From contig CM020618.1 of NCBI GenBank assembly GCA_009829735.1, positions 30,728,894 through 30,792,893 on the forward strand: a stretch of DNA of 64,000 bases, read 5' to 3'. Below, one piece after another: positions 1-10,510 of this stretch; the first letter of the stretch is position 1; every line of letters starts with the position of its first letter. This stretch comes from Pyropia yezoensis (Eukaryota; Rhodophyta; Bangiophyceae; Bangiales; Bangiaceae). A model generated the notes under the pieces. That model was given only the letters and a program-made list of their open reading frames with translations, was not told where the DNA came from and did not search any database. A program made the translations under genes and the position numbers.

Positions 1-2
1 TG

Positions 3-719
3 GACATGGCCGCCGCCGTCCTCACCGACGTTTTTGCGGGCGGGCCCGCCGCCCGGGGGGGCCACCGCGGCCACATCCCGGTCGTCCTCGACGCGGACGG
101 GCTGTACCTGCTCGCCTCCCGGCCGGCCGTGTGGGAGGCCGCCCGCGGCTACCGCGGCCGGCTGGTTGTGACGCCCAACGCGGCAGAGGTTACCCGCCTG
201 GTGGCGGCGGCCACCAAGCTGGGCTTCCCGCAGGGCCCCCCCGGCGGCGGCAGCGGTGGTGACGGTGGGGGGGGGCCCGACCTGGCCGCCCTCCTTGGCC
301 ACCGGGGGGTGCTGGTGGCCAAGGGCGCCACCGACGTGGTCAGCTGGCGGCCCGCCACGGGCGTCGACGGCGAGCCAGTGGGCCAAGGGGGCGACTGGAA
401 GGTGGACGTGGGCGGCTGCCCGCGGCGGGCGGGCGGCCAGGGGGACGTCCTCGCCGGCTGCCTCGCGGCGGCGGCCATCTGGGAGGGCCTCGCCACGCCG
501 CACCCGCCGCCACCGCCGTCTCCGCCGGCCGACGGGGACGGGCCGGCGGCGGGGGCGCCGGCTGTAGCCCCGCCGACGCCCCCCGCCGCCGCGTACGCCG
601 CGTGCGTGGTCGTCCGCAACGCTGCGGCTGCGGCGTTTGCCAAGCACCGCCGCGCAATGGGCGCGGCCGACGTCCTGGCCGAGGTGGGGGGGGCGTTTGA
701 GGAGCTGTTCCCGTGCTGA
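3..719 (+). CDS. NAXD: NAD(P)H-hydrate dehydratase, 3' part (start outside window)
   Basis: Repairs hydrated nicotinamide cofactors by ATP- or ADP-dependent dehydration of (S)-NAD(P)HX. Counting from the ATG at 6, VVLDADGLYLL lies near residues 26-36, TPNAAEVTRL near 56-65, VAKGATD near 104-110 and RRAGGQGDVLAGC near 140-152. The Asp in GGQGD is the family's catalytic base region, and the RR.GGQGD form is that of the eukaryotic enzymes. The reading frame is open to the left window edge, so the true start and N-terminal half are missing; the ATG at 6 is only internal. A Pro/Ala/Gly-rich loop (about residues 163-195) is an insertion compared with the compact family fold and is typical of this genome's low-complexity expansions. 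It ends with TGA at 717-719. Family assignment is secure; cofactor preference is not visible. Confidence 0.85.
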   Translation, partial: DMAAAVLTDVFAGGPAARGGHRGHIPVVLDADGLYLLASRPAVWEAARGYRGRLVVTPNAAEVTRLVAAATKLGFPQGPPGGGSGGDGGGGPDLAALLGHRGVLVAKGATDVVSWRPATGVDGEPVGQGGDWKVDVGGCPRRAGGQGDVLAGCLAAAAIWEGLATPHPPPPPSPPADGDGPAAGAPAVAPPTPPAAAYAACVVVRNAAAAAFAKHRRAMGAADVLAEVGGAFEELFPC

Positions 720-3448
720 TGGCGGTCACACGCGAGAGGGCGGCGGGGGGGGGGGGGGGGGGGGTTGGGGGTTGGCTTGGACAGAGAGGGGGAGCGGGGT
801 GGATGCACAGGGTGCTGCAGTCGCGGCTGTCGCTGCCGTGACGCGGGTGGGCGTGGCGGTTTGGTGTGGTGGCGGGCGCCTTTCGTGGTGCCCCCGCTGC
901 CACATTTGATCGTGCCGAGAGAGCCACGCAGAGGGGTCGACGAGCGCGCCCTCCCGCCCTTTTTGTTCATGAAGAAGTGCATCGACCCATGCTGGACGTG
1001 CGCGCCGGGGCTGGCGTGCAACTCCTACTCGCACACTTGCGTGCGGCGCTACTAAACCTGCAGTGATGGGTGTTCACGAGGGTGGGGGTGGAATGTGGGG
1101 ATAGGTGAGGGCAGGGGGGACAGGGTACAGCGGCGCCCGTCCACCAGCCAGCCTGCCGTGCGGGCGACCTTAGTTTTGTTTTTTCCTGTTATTGTTCCCA
1201 GGTGTCTCGAGGGGTGGGGGGCGCCGGCGCTCATACGACGGTTTGGCCCAGAGGCATTGGCGCCGGTTCGCGGGGGGGTGGTCCCGTTGTGGGCCCCCCC
1301 GCTAAGCCGTCCAGTCCCCTGGCCGCCCGTGTGCCAATGCGGCCGGGGTTGCGGTGGACGCCGGGTGGCGCCGCTGTCCGCGTTCGTGGTGGCAGAGGGG
1401 CAGGACGGCGGCGGGAGGGACCCCCGCAGGTCCCACGATCGATGCAGGTTCTCCCCTATCCCTGCAAGTGTTCCCTACGGCGAGGCATTCCTTTGCGTTA
1501 TTGTGCGGGTGGCCGTGAAGCACCACCCGCTCCCCTGCAGAGGCTTCCCACATTAAATAAAAAAGCCCGTCACGCGGGACACTATGGGAGCCACTCTTGG
1601 GCCACGCTTGCGGTGGTCGGAGTCGGGGAAAGTTGGGGGTCTGAGGGGGAGGGAAGGGGGTCGGGGAGGGAGGGGTGGCGTCACCTTCACCGGACAGGTG
1701 AAAGGCGAGCGGGGGGGTGGCGGCGGTAGTAAACAAATTGGGTGCGGTAGCAACGGGTGGGGCGGCAGAGGTCCGCCGCCGCCCTGAGAATCTATTCTAA
1801 TACATATGGCTGTGTGGTCCCCAGCTCCACAACGGGTGACGACGTCGCTCATCGCCCCCCACTCCCCCACCCCCTCCCCTCGCGGTCCTGGCAGTGACGG
1901 CGGCGGTGGCAGCGACAGCGGCGATGGCAGCAACGGCGGCGGTGGCAGCAAAGACGGAGGTGCCAGCACGTTGCAAGCATCAAGCGCTCGCCGGCCTCCG
2001 TCCCTGACACGACCCCGCCCCGCTAGGTGCCACCGCCTCCACCGCGACCTTGTCCGTCACTGGCAGCCGGCTGTGCCGCGCGAGGCGGTGCCGCGCGAGG
2101 CGCGGGAAAGCGCTCGTCAATCACAGCGGCAGCGCTCGTCGCTAGGCGCAGCGGAAAGCACGTACAGAAGACCCGCCAGGCCCACGTGCACTCTGCCCGC
2201 CACGTCGAAAGGGTATGCGTCGCCCCCCCCTTCGCGAAGCTCTGAGTGTCAAGTAGCCTGGATAAACTCAACCTGAAAACGTAAGTCAGGTCAGGGTCTT
2301 TTCGCGAACGCGCTTTCGGTTTTGCTCACTGACTGTACTAACCAGAAGGACAGAGGGGAAGAGACGCCAGTAACGTGACTTTTAATGTTCCAAAGTATTG
2401 CAGTTTGGCAATGGCCAATCGCATGCTGGCAGCAGAGGGCTTACCAATGGCGTGCTGCAACACGTCTCTCGGAAGATCCTGATGATTGGCTATGGCCACA
2501 ACTGCTCTCGCAACGAACGCTGGTTGGTCGAAACACTCTTGTTTTTTCATCGGATCTCGCCGGTTGGCCCTTTATCTCAGGTCATCTCTGTCAAGAACAG
2601 TGGGAAGCGCTCAGCCGGTGCTTGTTTTGCCCTCGAAGTGGTCAGAAATCCCGAGAGAATACCCGATCACACAGTTCGTACAACAACGGACCCTCATGCA
2701 GAGCAGTCATTGGCCAGAGAGGCAGCACCTGAGCCATATCATTGGTCAAACACAGTTTGCTCTTGCTCTTGTCCACATGGGACAAAATTGGGTGAACTGC
2801 AATAGGCTAGGCAGGTATCCTCCAGGGCTACCGGCTGACCGGCAAGCCGGTCTTACGGAACCAACAATACAAAGGTGAGATACAGGTACACATGACCATC
2901 GCGTGGGCGGTCCATGAGCGCGCTTCCTCAGCTGTGATGCCTCAGCGCGGTCGACGTTGGCTGTCGACCATCGATAGTTTGGCGAGTCCTTAGAGAAGGC
3001 GTGCAGCGTGGTCCCGCTGGTGGCGCAGACGGGCGTCACCGCGTGAAGCACGCGCAGGTGGAAGTAGGTGGAAGTACAAAACAGAATATGAAGGGCGTGT
3101 TGACCCTCGAGCTGTCGGGCTGCTCGTGCTCATAGGGTGGCTTGGGCGGGTGCGCGAGAAGAGATGAGCGCTGCTGACCAAGGCGGTCGGCGGCGGGCGT
3201 CCGCCGGCGAGAATCATACAGCCGGAAGCTGTCGAGCATCTCCTTGTCGTGAGTGTTCGACAGGGGCGTCCTCGCTCGGCAGGCGTCCCGCGAGGTGGGT
3301 GCCTTGCGCGGGGCTGCTGTGTGGGGGCGCCCACCCAGGATGGTCGCACCGCCACTGTGTCCCCGCCTTTCCCATCTGCTCCGTTGATATAAGCACTTCC
3401 GTCACCACCGCGGCAGGGCCCCGTAGCAGGGGCTGTACGTCCAGTCCT
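720..3448. other. Intergenic region with no recognised gene
   Basis: Open frames here are GC-biased chance frames without recognisable domains. It holds a run of 20 G at 745-764, other G-rich stretches near 1660-1780, and an imperfect GGCGGTGGCAGC-type repeat at about 1890-1960. A short Cys-patterned peptide could be read at 968-1055 (plus strand) but has no support beyond its cysteines. Confidence 0.5.
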
Positions 3449-5841
3449 TTAGCGCATTGTCAGGGGCATCACCCCCCTCCTTCTGACACGCACAGAGGCG
3501 GTGTCGATGCGCTTTGCGTGGTTGAGGGACACCCCCCCGTGAACCCTCCTCATGGTCGTCCACCTTGAGCGCAATGCGTTCCCCGCGATCCTTGCCGTCC
3601 TTGTCGCACCACCAACCCCCTTGGCCTTGGCCACGCGGAAGGTCCGCGGCCAATTGCGGCCATTAGTTTCCATCCAGGCAATCATGTCCCTGACCAGAGG
3701 CCATTGCCGTGCGCACTGATTCCGCTCTGCTCGACTCTCTTGGTCCGCCTCCCAGTCAAAGCCTTGGTCTGTGAGCCACTGCTCCTCCGCCGTGTCACCA
3801 AGGCCGCGCTCAAGCCGCACTTGCCGCATTCGGGCACCTAACGTGCAGCCATCGAGGACGCGCAAATCCCCCCTTTCCTCCTTGTACGCCCTCAGCTCAG
3901 TGCGGAAGGCTCTCCACTGGTCCGAGTCCTCCCGCACAAAAGGGGTAAGCGGAAGGACCGAGATGGGCAGCACTGCACTGTTCAGCCCGGCCATACCCGC
4001 ATCATCCAACACCTTCCAAACGGCACGCTCCACAGCCGCCACCACAATACGAGTTGGAAGATCCCCATGTGGCCCCACGTAAGAGTAGACGAGCGTCCGA
4101 CAAAAGCTCATTGGGGGGTGCTTCTGGTAGTGCGTGTCAAACTTGGTCGGCTGCCGGCCGATGTTGCCGATACCAAGCATGTGCCGGTGGTTGTTGTCCC
4201 TGGTATCGAAGCCGCGCTCAGCCGTAGGTAACGGAACAGCATAGTCCTCGGCGCATCGTTTGCCGACGTAACCCATACCCAGGCATGTCTTGCAACCATC
4301 GTTGACGTAGACGTAGATGTACACAAGCCTGGCGCCACGCGCCTCTGACCGAGCCCACCTGGCTGCCTCATCGGTGACCAGCGTCTGAGGGTGTAGCGCG
4401 CCGTCTGCTGCCGCCCGCGCGGCCTCTTCCAGAATTGATCGCATTGCCTTCTTCAGAATCTGCATCACCTTGCGCCACTTCCGCTTCTCGGACCGGGTCG
4501 CTCCTGGTGGAAAAGCACGACGACCTGACCGGTCCGCCTCACCGTCGAGCGACACCCACGGGGCCGCCACCGAGGGAACCGTCGAGGATACCCCCCACTC
4601 TGTGAAGACCGTTGTGGGGGCTCGCACAGGGATGCACATTGCCCCAAAATCACGATCGTACTTACTGAACCGCCTGGCCCTTTCTGCTTCACTATACCCC
4701 TGTCCCCGAAGCTTGGTTCACGCACTGCCGCGGCTGGGACTTGGGAGACGTCAGCGTCCCCGGGGGCCTCCGTACTGCTCCCGTCGTCACTGCCACTTTC
4801 GACGACGCTCCAGTCCACGCCGTAGCGCTGTAACCGCTCTTCTTCGCCCATCATGCTCTTGTCGCCACCGGCGGCATCTTCCTCTGCACCACCAGTACCG
4901 TCCTCACGAAAAAAAGCACTGCCCGCTGTGCCCTCCGCCCGGCGCGCCGTGCAGGGGGTCTCATGGGTACAAATCGCCGCCGCGGGGGCGGGCACGCCCG
5001 ACCGGCGCGCTCGCTTGCCCGACACATTGACGGGAGCTACCTCGTCGTTTGATGAACCATCGGACGCGAGCACCGGCGACGTCGGCGCCGGCGCAGGGGT
5101 GGGGTCTTCACATCTCGGGGAACCCTCCTCGGACATTAAGGCTGGTGAACCTGGCGCAGGGGGGGTAGCATCGTCCTGTTGGCGCAGGCGCCTGCGCGCT
5201 CGCCTCACGGGAACCACATCGTTACTCGAAGAGTCATCGCCGGGCACCGGCACCGGCGCCGCTGGCGCAGGGGGGGCAGCACCGCCCGGCTGGCGCAGGC
5301 GCCGGCGCGCTCGCTTGACGGGAGCCACGTCGTCACTCGACCAATCATCGCCGTGCATGATCACTGGTGACGCTGGCGCAGGCGCAGGGGGGGTAGACAC
5401 GCTGCTATCACCGAGCACGATAACTGGTGACGCTGGCGCAGGCGCAGGGGGGGTAGACACTCTGCCATCACCGTGCACGATTACTCGTGACGCTGGCGCA
5501 GGGGCAGGAGGGTGTAGACACGCTGCCATCACCGGGCACGGGCACCGGTGCCGCTGGCGCAGGGGTGGTAGACGCATCACCACCCTAGGAGCCCCCGCCG
5601 GTAGGCACTTCACTACCTGGGACACATACGGGAGGTGGCCCAGCAGGAGGTAGTGTACCACCACCCCAACCTGGGTGGAAAAAACAACAGTGTCCCAGTA
5701 TCTCCCGATCCTCAGGGGGCACAACGCCGCGTACACCCAAGCCTCGTACATCCGTCCGGCTACCTGGAAAGCCATGGCGTACACACGCACTCGGGCTGGG
5801 GTACAGGCCCCTTCCGCCGGGAAGAAGGTCCCATGGAACAT
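3449..5841 (-). CDS. GIY-YIG-like plus helicase-associated (HA) domain protein, one inferred intron
   Basis: Two overlapping minus-strand frames join cleanly if a 68-nt GT-AG intron (4665 down to 4598) is removed: exon 1 is 5841-4666 (392 codons), exon 2 is 4597-3449 (382 codons plus stop), both phase 0. Exon 1 encodes a Pro/Ala-rich, acidic, repeat-bearing region (units built on PAPAPASPVI and KRARRRLRQ, a nuclear-localisation-like basic patch). Exon 2 contains VYIYVYVN then GYVGKR and a later VERAV...GLN, the order of motifs in GIY-YIG nucleases, followed by W-x4-LRAYKEE...LGARMRQVRL...WLTDQGFDWE, which fits a helicase-associated (HA) domain. The HA match is better than the GIY-YIG match. 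Cellular role unknown; it could be a domesticated or homing-type nuclease. The N-terminus is uncertain because the minisatellite begins just upstream. Confidence 0.5.
4598..4665 (-). other. Inferred GT-AG intron, 68 nt
   Basis: On the minus strand the donor is GTAAGT at 4665-4660 and the acceptor CACAGAG ends at 4598. Removal keeps phase 0 and moves reading from the repeat-rich frame to the HA-domain frame. Inferred from frame logic and splice consensus only. Confidence 0.45.
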
Positions 5842-5938
5842 CGACTGTGCGAGGGGGTGGGGGAGGGGGTGCCGCTACGCAATAGCCACGCGGACGAGGG
5901 GGGAAGTCGTGCAACCCGTGGCCAGTGGGCAAATCAGG

Positions 5939-6109
5939 AAAACCGGGGGTACGGCAGGTAACCCCGGGGGGATGGTGTGTGGCCCGTGGCCAGGGGGGAA
6001 GGCGTGCGACCCCGGGGGTAAGGCGTGTGACCCGTGGCCAGGGGGGACGGCAGGCAACCCCGGGGGGAAGGCGTGTGACCCGCGGCCAGGGGGGAAGGCA
6101 TGCGACCCC
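5939..6109. repeat. GC-rich minisatellite, left part of a split array
   Basis: Imperfect units built from AAGGCGTGTGACCC, GTGGCCAGGGGG and CAACCCCGGGG. The same units in the same orientation resume at 9963, on the far side of the 6110-9962 transposon, so one array was split by the insertion. The GACCCC at 6104-6109 is one copy of the target duplication. In minus-strand translation the units read as PPG-rich (GSHAFPPG, LPAVPPG) in a frame that shifts from unit to unit. Confidence 0.85.
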
Positions 6110-6387
6110 ACGCCTACTCAAGAACCAGTGTATCGGCTCTCTTGGATACTCGCAAATCGGAACGTCTTTCATTGGCCAGCGTCAGGCAATTCTCGCGCCT
6201 TAATGGTTGCCTGACCAGGTGTCATGCGTCAGGATGTGGCAAGTTAATTAAGTCGTCACACGTGGTTCTGGATTAACGTCGGTCCAATGAGAGGTGGACA
6301 CGATACAAAACTTGGAGGCAATATTTCATCGTGTGTACGCCGCTCCAATGGAAGAGGAGCTCTCGCCCGCCCCCGCCCACCAGCACG
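6110..6387. other. Transposon left terminal region
   Basis: Contains the left inverted repeat and about 265 bp of lower-GC DNA. Nothing coding is seen. Confidence 0.5.
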
Positions 6388-9300
6388 CTAGTCCCTCGCT
6401 ATGCATGACCCCACTCGGCGACGATAGCCATCCACCACCTTCTTGGCCTCTTCGTGGAGGTCATTTGCCCACTTCTTCCAATCCTTCTCCATCTTCTCCA
6501 CGCTCGCCGCACAAAGGTCATCACTGAAACGCGATGATCTCAATCTCCGGTCACTGGGTCGAGTCACGTGCGTTCCGCGAGCAGAGCTTGGCTTGCGGAT
6601 GGAAGACTGCAGCCGGCGAAGAGCGTCCGTGGCGGGATGAGTCAGCGCCATCGTGCGCAGCAGTTGCCTACAGGACTGTGCGTGCGATGGGGCCGTGAAG
6701 CGGGCACCGTGTTGGTTAAAATTGCCGTGGCAGGCCTCGATCCCCTGTTCGCCGTGCAGCCCAACAGTCCCGTGCCGCTGCAGAAAGGTGCCCACGTGGT
6801 GCAAGAGGACGTGACGTGCAGCTTGGGCGAGACGCACAGCCAGCTGAAATTCTCCTTGAGCAAGGCAAGAAAAGCCTTGGCGTCCTTCTCAATAGCGCCA
6901 CGCTGGTCCTGGGGGACAATCTCAGCCTGGTTCAATGCGGATATCAGCCTCCTCCAGAGCAGCCAGGCCCGCTTGTAGGCGGCCACGTGCCCGTCAGGAA
7001 CAAGGCCTGTGATTGCCTGCCAGATGCACTCGCTCTTCTCAGCAATGACGTGGCAATGCCGCCCAATAAATGCCCCTCCGTGATACGGTACTGGCTTCAC
7101 ACCAACTCTCGAGTACAGTGTTGTGTCCGGTGTATCCGCGAAGACCGTGCCATCAAAAGCATTTCGTTGCACAATTACCGCCTCAATGGCCAGTCGGAGC
7201 AGTCGAAGAGTTACTCCCATGGTCAAGTGAAGCGGCATTGGCACGATCTGCCGTGGCGGAGCCACGAGGAGTGGTGGGCGCTCGATGGAGAGGTGGGCGG
7301 CCAGGCCCAGCTGCACGGCCATGCGCCCATTAGACACAAGCTCCGCTCTCATCTCAGACAGGTGGGCCGATGTCCCTTCGGGGTGGCAAGCAGTCACGTG
7401 CTGCATTGTGCCGAAGGCACCATCCAAAATACAGTGCGTACTGCTGGGGGCCTTCGTGGCCAGGCACCACAAGCAAGGCAGCGAGGCATGGGGGCCCTTG
7501 TGCCCCAACACAGTACACACTGCCATATAGTCCCCGTTGAGGAACAGACGGACAGCGCGTCGGCGGCCCCACACCCCCACCCCGTGCAGCAAAAGGTCTC
7601 TCAGCTGGGCCGCGTGGCCCGCTAGCATCGCCTCCAACTCAGCGTATCCGTCGCTCTCGCATGGGCAAGTGGACGCAAGCACTGTGTTCATGAGGCGATT
7701 GGGGCAGGCTTGGTTCAGGAGCTCCACGACAATCTTCACTGACGAGGGGCTCCCGCCCTTGTCCAGGCCAATGCAGATGTGGACGTCCCGCATGTCAGCT
7801 GGAGGGTTGCCGTCGGGCTAGCGAGGTTCGCTTCCACTGGGGTCGGGGTAGTCTCGGGTGCGCGGTATGGGCCGGCCATGCTCGTCATACAGGTAGCGCT
7901 CAACGAACAGACCAGCTGCCCACAAAGCTGCAACCCGTCTTTCAACGGCCAGCCACAGATTGGAGAGTTGCGCCCCGGTTTCCCCGACGGAGACAGCTGA
8001 GGCAGGGTGGCAGGCCAGTAAGCTCCGGGCTGCGCGCAGTGCGTGTGCGCTGGCCATGCCACACTTCGCGCCACCAAGAGCTCGTCGGATCCAGCCAAAC
8101 TTGGCGTCGCTTAGGCCAACAGCTGCTAGCAGGCCGACCTGCTGGGTAGGCGAGAGCACGGGGCTGGGCTCGACAACAGCCGTCCATTGGGCCACGTCGC
8201 GGTCCCGCGATGTTGCAGCGCGCTTGTTGCGCTGGCTTCGCTTCACATGTGACTTGAGAGGGACCACACGGCGCGAACACAGGCTCGTTCGCCCATTGGC
8301 GTGCTTCACACGCACCTCCGCCGGTCTCGAGAGGGCCAGAAGTGCAGACACCACACTGTCAATCTGCAGATCTGCGCGATCAGCAGGGCTCCTGGCGCTG
8401 CGGACGCACGCCAGGTAGCGGGCTGTGACTGCGGCAATATCCGGGCGGTGTGCCACGTTGTAGCACAATAGGGTATCCGCTGCACGTCCACTCTCAGGGA
8501 ACACTCGCCAGGGGGGATCGGCACCAACGTCACCGGGAGGCCAAGGTTGCTGTCCTTGGAGCGCAAGCCACGGGACCAAGATGGGAGCCCAAATGGGAGG
8601 GGTTTGTTGTTCTGCCTTGGCCGGCGGTGGATTCGCCGCCGGCCCCCTCGCTATAAACCCTCGGAGACACTACTAACTACCCTCCACCCCAAGATGCAAG
8701 TCCCTCTGGTCATACGTAACTTATGGATACCGTGACCAGTACGGACGCTCAAATTGAAAGCCAAGGATTAGAAGTAGCCCCCCCTAATATTAGGGTCACA
8801 ATACGGCCGACCATATTGCTACACACGTGCGCGTCGGCCGAAATCGTGACGCCGCGGCTCCCAGTCCCGCCATTGACAGGCTCGACAGCAACAGACGCAG
8901 GCACCACAGGTGTGACGTCCGCAACACGATTGGCCGTCTGGTCCTGCACCGAACGGATGCCAAAAGGAGAGTGCAGTCTCGAAACTCATCTGGCGACAGC
9001 AATGTGAGCATCCTGGGCAAGGGCTCAGTCCCGCCCACAGCGGCACCCTTGCTCGTCCTCTTTGACTCACGTGCACACGCGAGTTGGAATAGGGACTCTA
9101 GACTCACCTCCGAGGCGGGCCGTGCCATCGTGGCACTGGATGGAGTTTGCGGCGCGGAACAGGGCTGCTGCTGCATGTACGCTCGCCTATAGCACGACTC
9201 GCATTGGCCGAGAGCGACGCCTGACGCATCAACCCCTAGGCTCCGACGGCTGTGACACAGCGGCAGGTCTGCCACTGCAGCAAGCAACCGTCGACGCGGC

Positions 9301-9401
9301 CCAGTGGATTGGGCCACCCGCTCGGAATCTCTCCACGCCTCGCTCCGCGCAGTGTTCCTCAGGAACGAATTCCGGCAAGTGCCGCACACCCACGCCAGCA
9401 C
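6388..9401 (-). pseudogene. Transposon-borne gene with GLDKGG, FLNGDY and PCLWC motifs, disrupted
   Basis: Reading from 9401 down: a Cys-containing N-terminal part (CGTCRNSF, CESCYRR); an inferred 164-nt intron (donor GTGAGT at 9107, acceptor TGCAG ending 8944, phase 0 both sides); then a basic region interrupted by the solo LTR 8459-8823; an in-frame TAG at 7818-7820; GLDKGG, PNRLMNT, FLNGDY, GHKGPHA, PCLWC; a 5-nt tandem duplication near 6809-6818 that shifts the frame; and HHVGTFL, GEQGIEA, HGNFN in the last frame down to 6388. The order GxDKGG / GDY / GHxG-PCLWC / EQGIEAxH resembles an uncharacterised, repeat-associated protein family I know from animal genomes; I do not know its Pfam name and infer it to be the transposase. 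A 39-nt GT-AG segment spanning the TAG could be a tiny intron, but the 5-nt duplication is a real break. Confidence 0.6.
8459..8823 (-). mobile_element. Solo LTR of the outer Ty3/gypsy family
   Basis: This 365-bp sequence matches the LTRs at 43939-44302 and 63644-64000. It begins TGTAGCAC and ends TTGCTACA, and is flanked by CACGT at 8454-8458 and 8824-8828, a 5-bp target duplication. With no internal retroelement sequence it is a solo LTR, expected from LTR-LTR recombination. Orientation matches the minus-strand outer element. It lies inside the transposon gene, and subtracting it plus one CACGT restores the reading frame across the site. Confidence 0.93.
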
Positions 9402-9949
9402 TCTGCCAGAAAATGCAGTTCTCAGCTCAGAGCTCGAGAGGACACTGCAAGAACAAAGGATGCACTGGCCGCGGTCAGTCTTGCGTGCCTACAGCGGTGC
9501 CATGCGTGGAAAAACCACTCTCAACTGGCACCATCCTGATGATCAACGACCAGGGCTTCAAGGCGGACAGGCGGTGGCATGCAGTCATCTCCACTCGCCT
9601 CCGTACCCTAAAAAATTTGAACAGCATACCTCTGCGGTGAAGCGCGGCGGGCGTCATCTTTGGACCGTCCTTGCATTGTTAACCACGTGGCTCAGGCCTC
9701 GTGGTGTGGATCACCTGAAAGGTGTGCTCAAGCTTGAACTCGAGGCCGCGTGGGGGGGGGGGGGGGACAAGACAGCACAGGTAGGGGCGGAAGTGGTGGG
9801 GTGAGCGCCGGCCGGGTCGACGACGTCGGTCTCGAGTGCGTTGCTCTCGGTTTTCAGTCTCTCCGGACTCACCAGAGCAGCGGTCTTTCACTGTACGCGG
9901 GCGATTCAATCTGTAATGGGCCTGTCGGTTTTCAATCCAAAAGAGCCAC
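9402..9949. other. Upstream part of the 6110-9962 transposon
   Basis: Probable 5' region of the minus-strand transposon gene; more N-terminal coding sequence could lie here but no clear motif is seen. Contains a run of 12 G near 9752-9765. Confidence 0.4.
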
Positions 9950-9962
9950 CTTGAGTGGGCGT

Positions 9963-10510
9963 GACCCCGGGGGAAGGCGTGTGACCCGCGGCCGGGGGGG
10001 ACGGCAGGCAGCCCCGGGGGTAACGTACGTGGCCCGTGACCAGGAGGGATACCAGGCAACCCTGGGGAGAAGGCGTGTGGCCCGTGGCCAGGGGGGAAGG
10101 CGTGCGACCAGTGGCCAGGGGGCAAACCGGGCAAACCGGGGGGGAGGGCAGGCAGCCCCGGGGGTAAGGTACGTGGCCCGTGACCAGGAGGGAAATCAGG
10201 CAACCCCGGGGAGAAGGCGTGTTGCCCGTGGCCAGGGGGGAGGGCGTGCGACCCGTGGCCAGTGGGCACACTGGGCAAGCCCGGGGGGAAGGCAGGCAGC
10301 CCCGGGGGTAAGGTACGTGGCCCGTGACCAGGAGGGAAACCAGGCAACCCCGGGGAGAAGGCGTGTGACCCGTGGCCTTGACCAGGGGGGGGGGCGTACA
10401 TCCTGTGTCCAGGGGGGGAACCAGGGAACCCGAGGGGAAAGGCGTGCGACGCGTGTCCAGGTGCCAAACGAGGCAAAGGCAAGCCGGGGGGGAAGGTAGG
10501 CTGGTCACCC
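9963..10510. repeat. GC-rich minisatellite, right part of the split array
   Basis: At least eight imperfect units (GGCAGGCAGCCCCGGGGG, TAAGGTACGTGGCCCGTGACC, AGGAGGGAAATCAGGCAACC and variants) continue the array at 5939-6109. GACCCC at 9963-9968 is the second target-duplication copy. Higher-order units of about 110-150 bp recur, for example near 10021, 10160 and 10300. Confidence 0.85.

Larger units (their letters stand above)
6110..9962 (-). mobile_element. DNA transposon with 6-bp target duplication, family unclear
   Basis: The 3853-bp element is bounded by 13-bp inverted repeats (ACGCCTACTCAAG at 6110-6122; complement of ACGCCCACTCAAG at 9950-9962; 12 of 13 match), with further similarity inward (GGCTCTYTTGGAT on both sides). 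GACCCC flanks it at 6104-6109 and 9963-9968. Removing the element and one GACCCC restores a minisatellite unit that also occurs intact at 6002-6033, which shows insertion directly. It carries the minus-strand gene at 6388-9401 and, as a later insertion, a solo LTR at 8459-8823. I cannot assign it to a named superfamily; the 6-bp duplication excludes TA-, TTAA- and 8-bp-type groups if the boundary is right. Confidence 0.75.

Noticed and set aside
149..1021. 290-codon minus-strand ORF over the dehydratase
   Set aside because: Antisense shadow of a GC-rich coding frame; Pro/Arg/Ala-rich with no domain.
5939..10510. CRISPR-like or spacer-repeat array
   Set aside because: Units are contiguous degenerate minisatellite without unique spacers; eukaryotic context.
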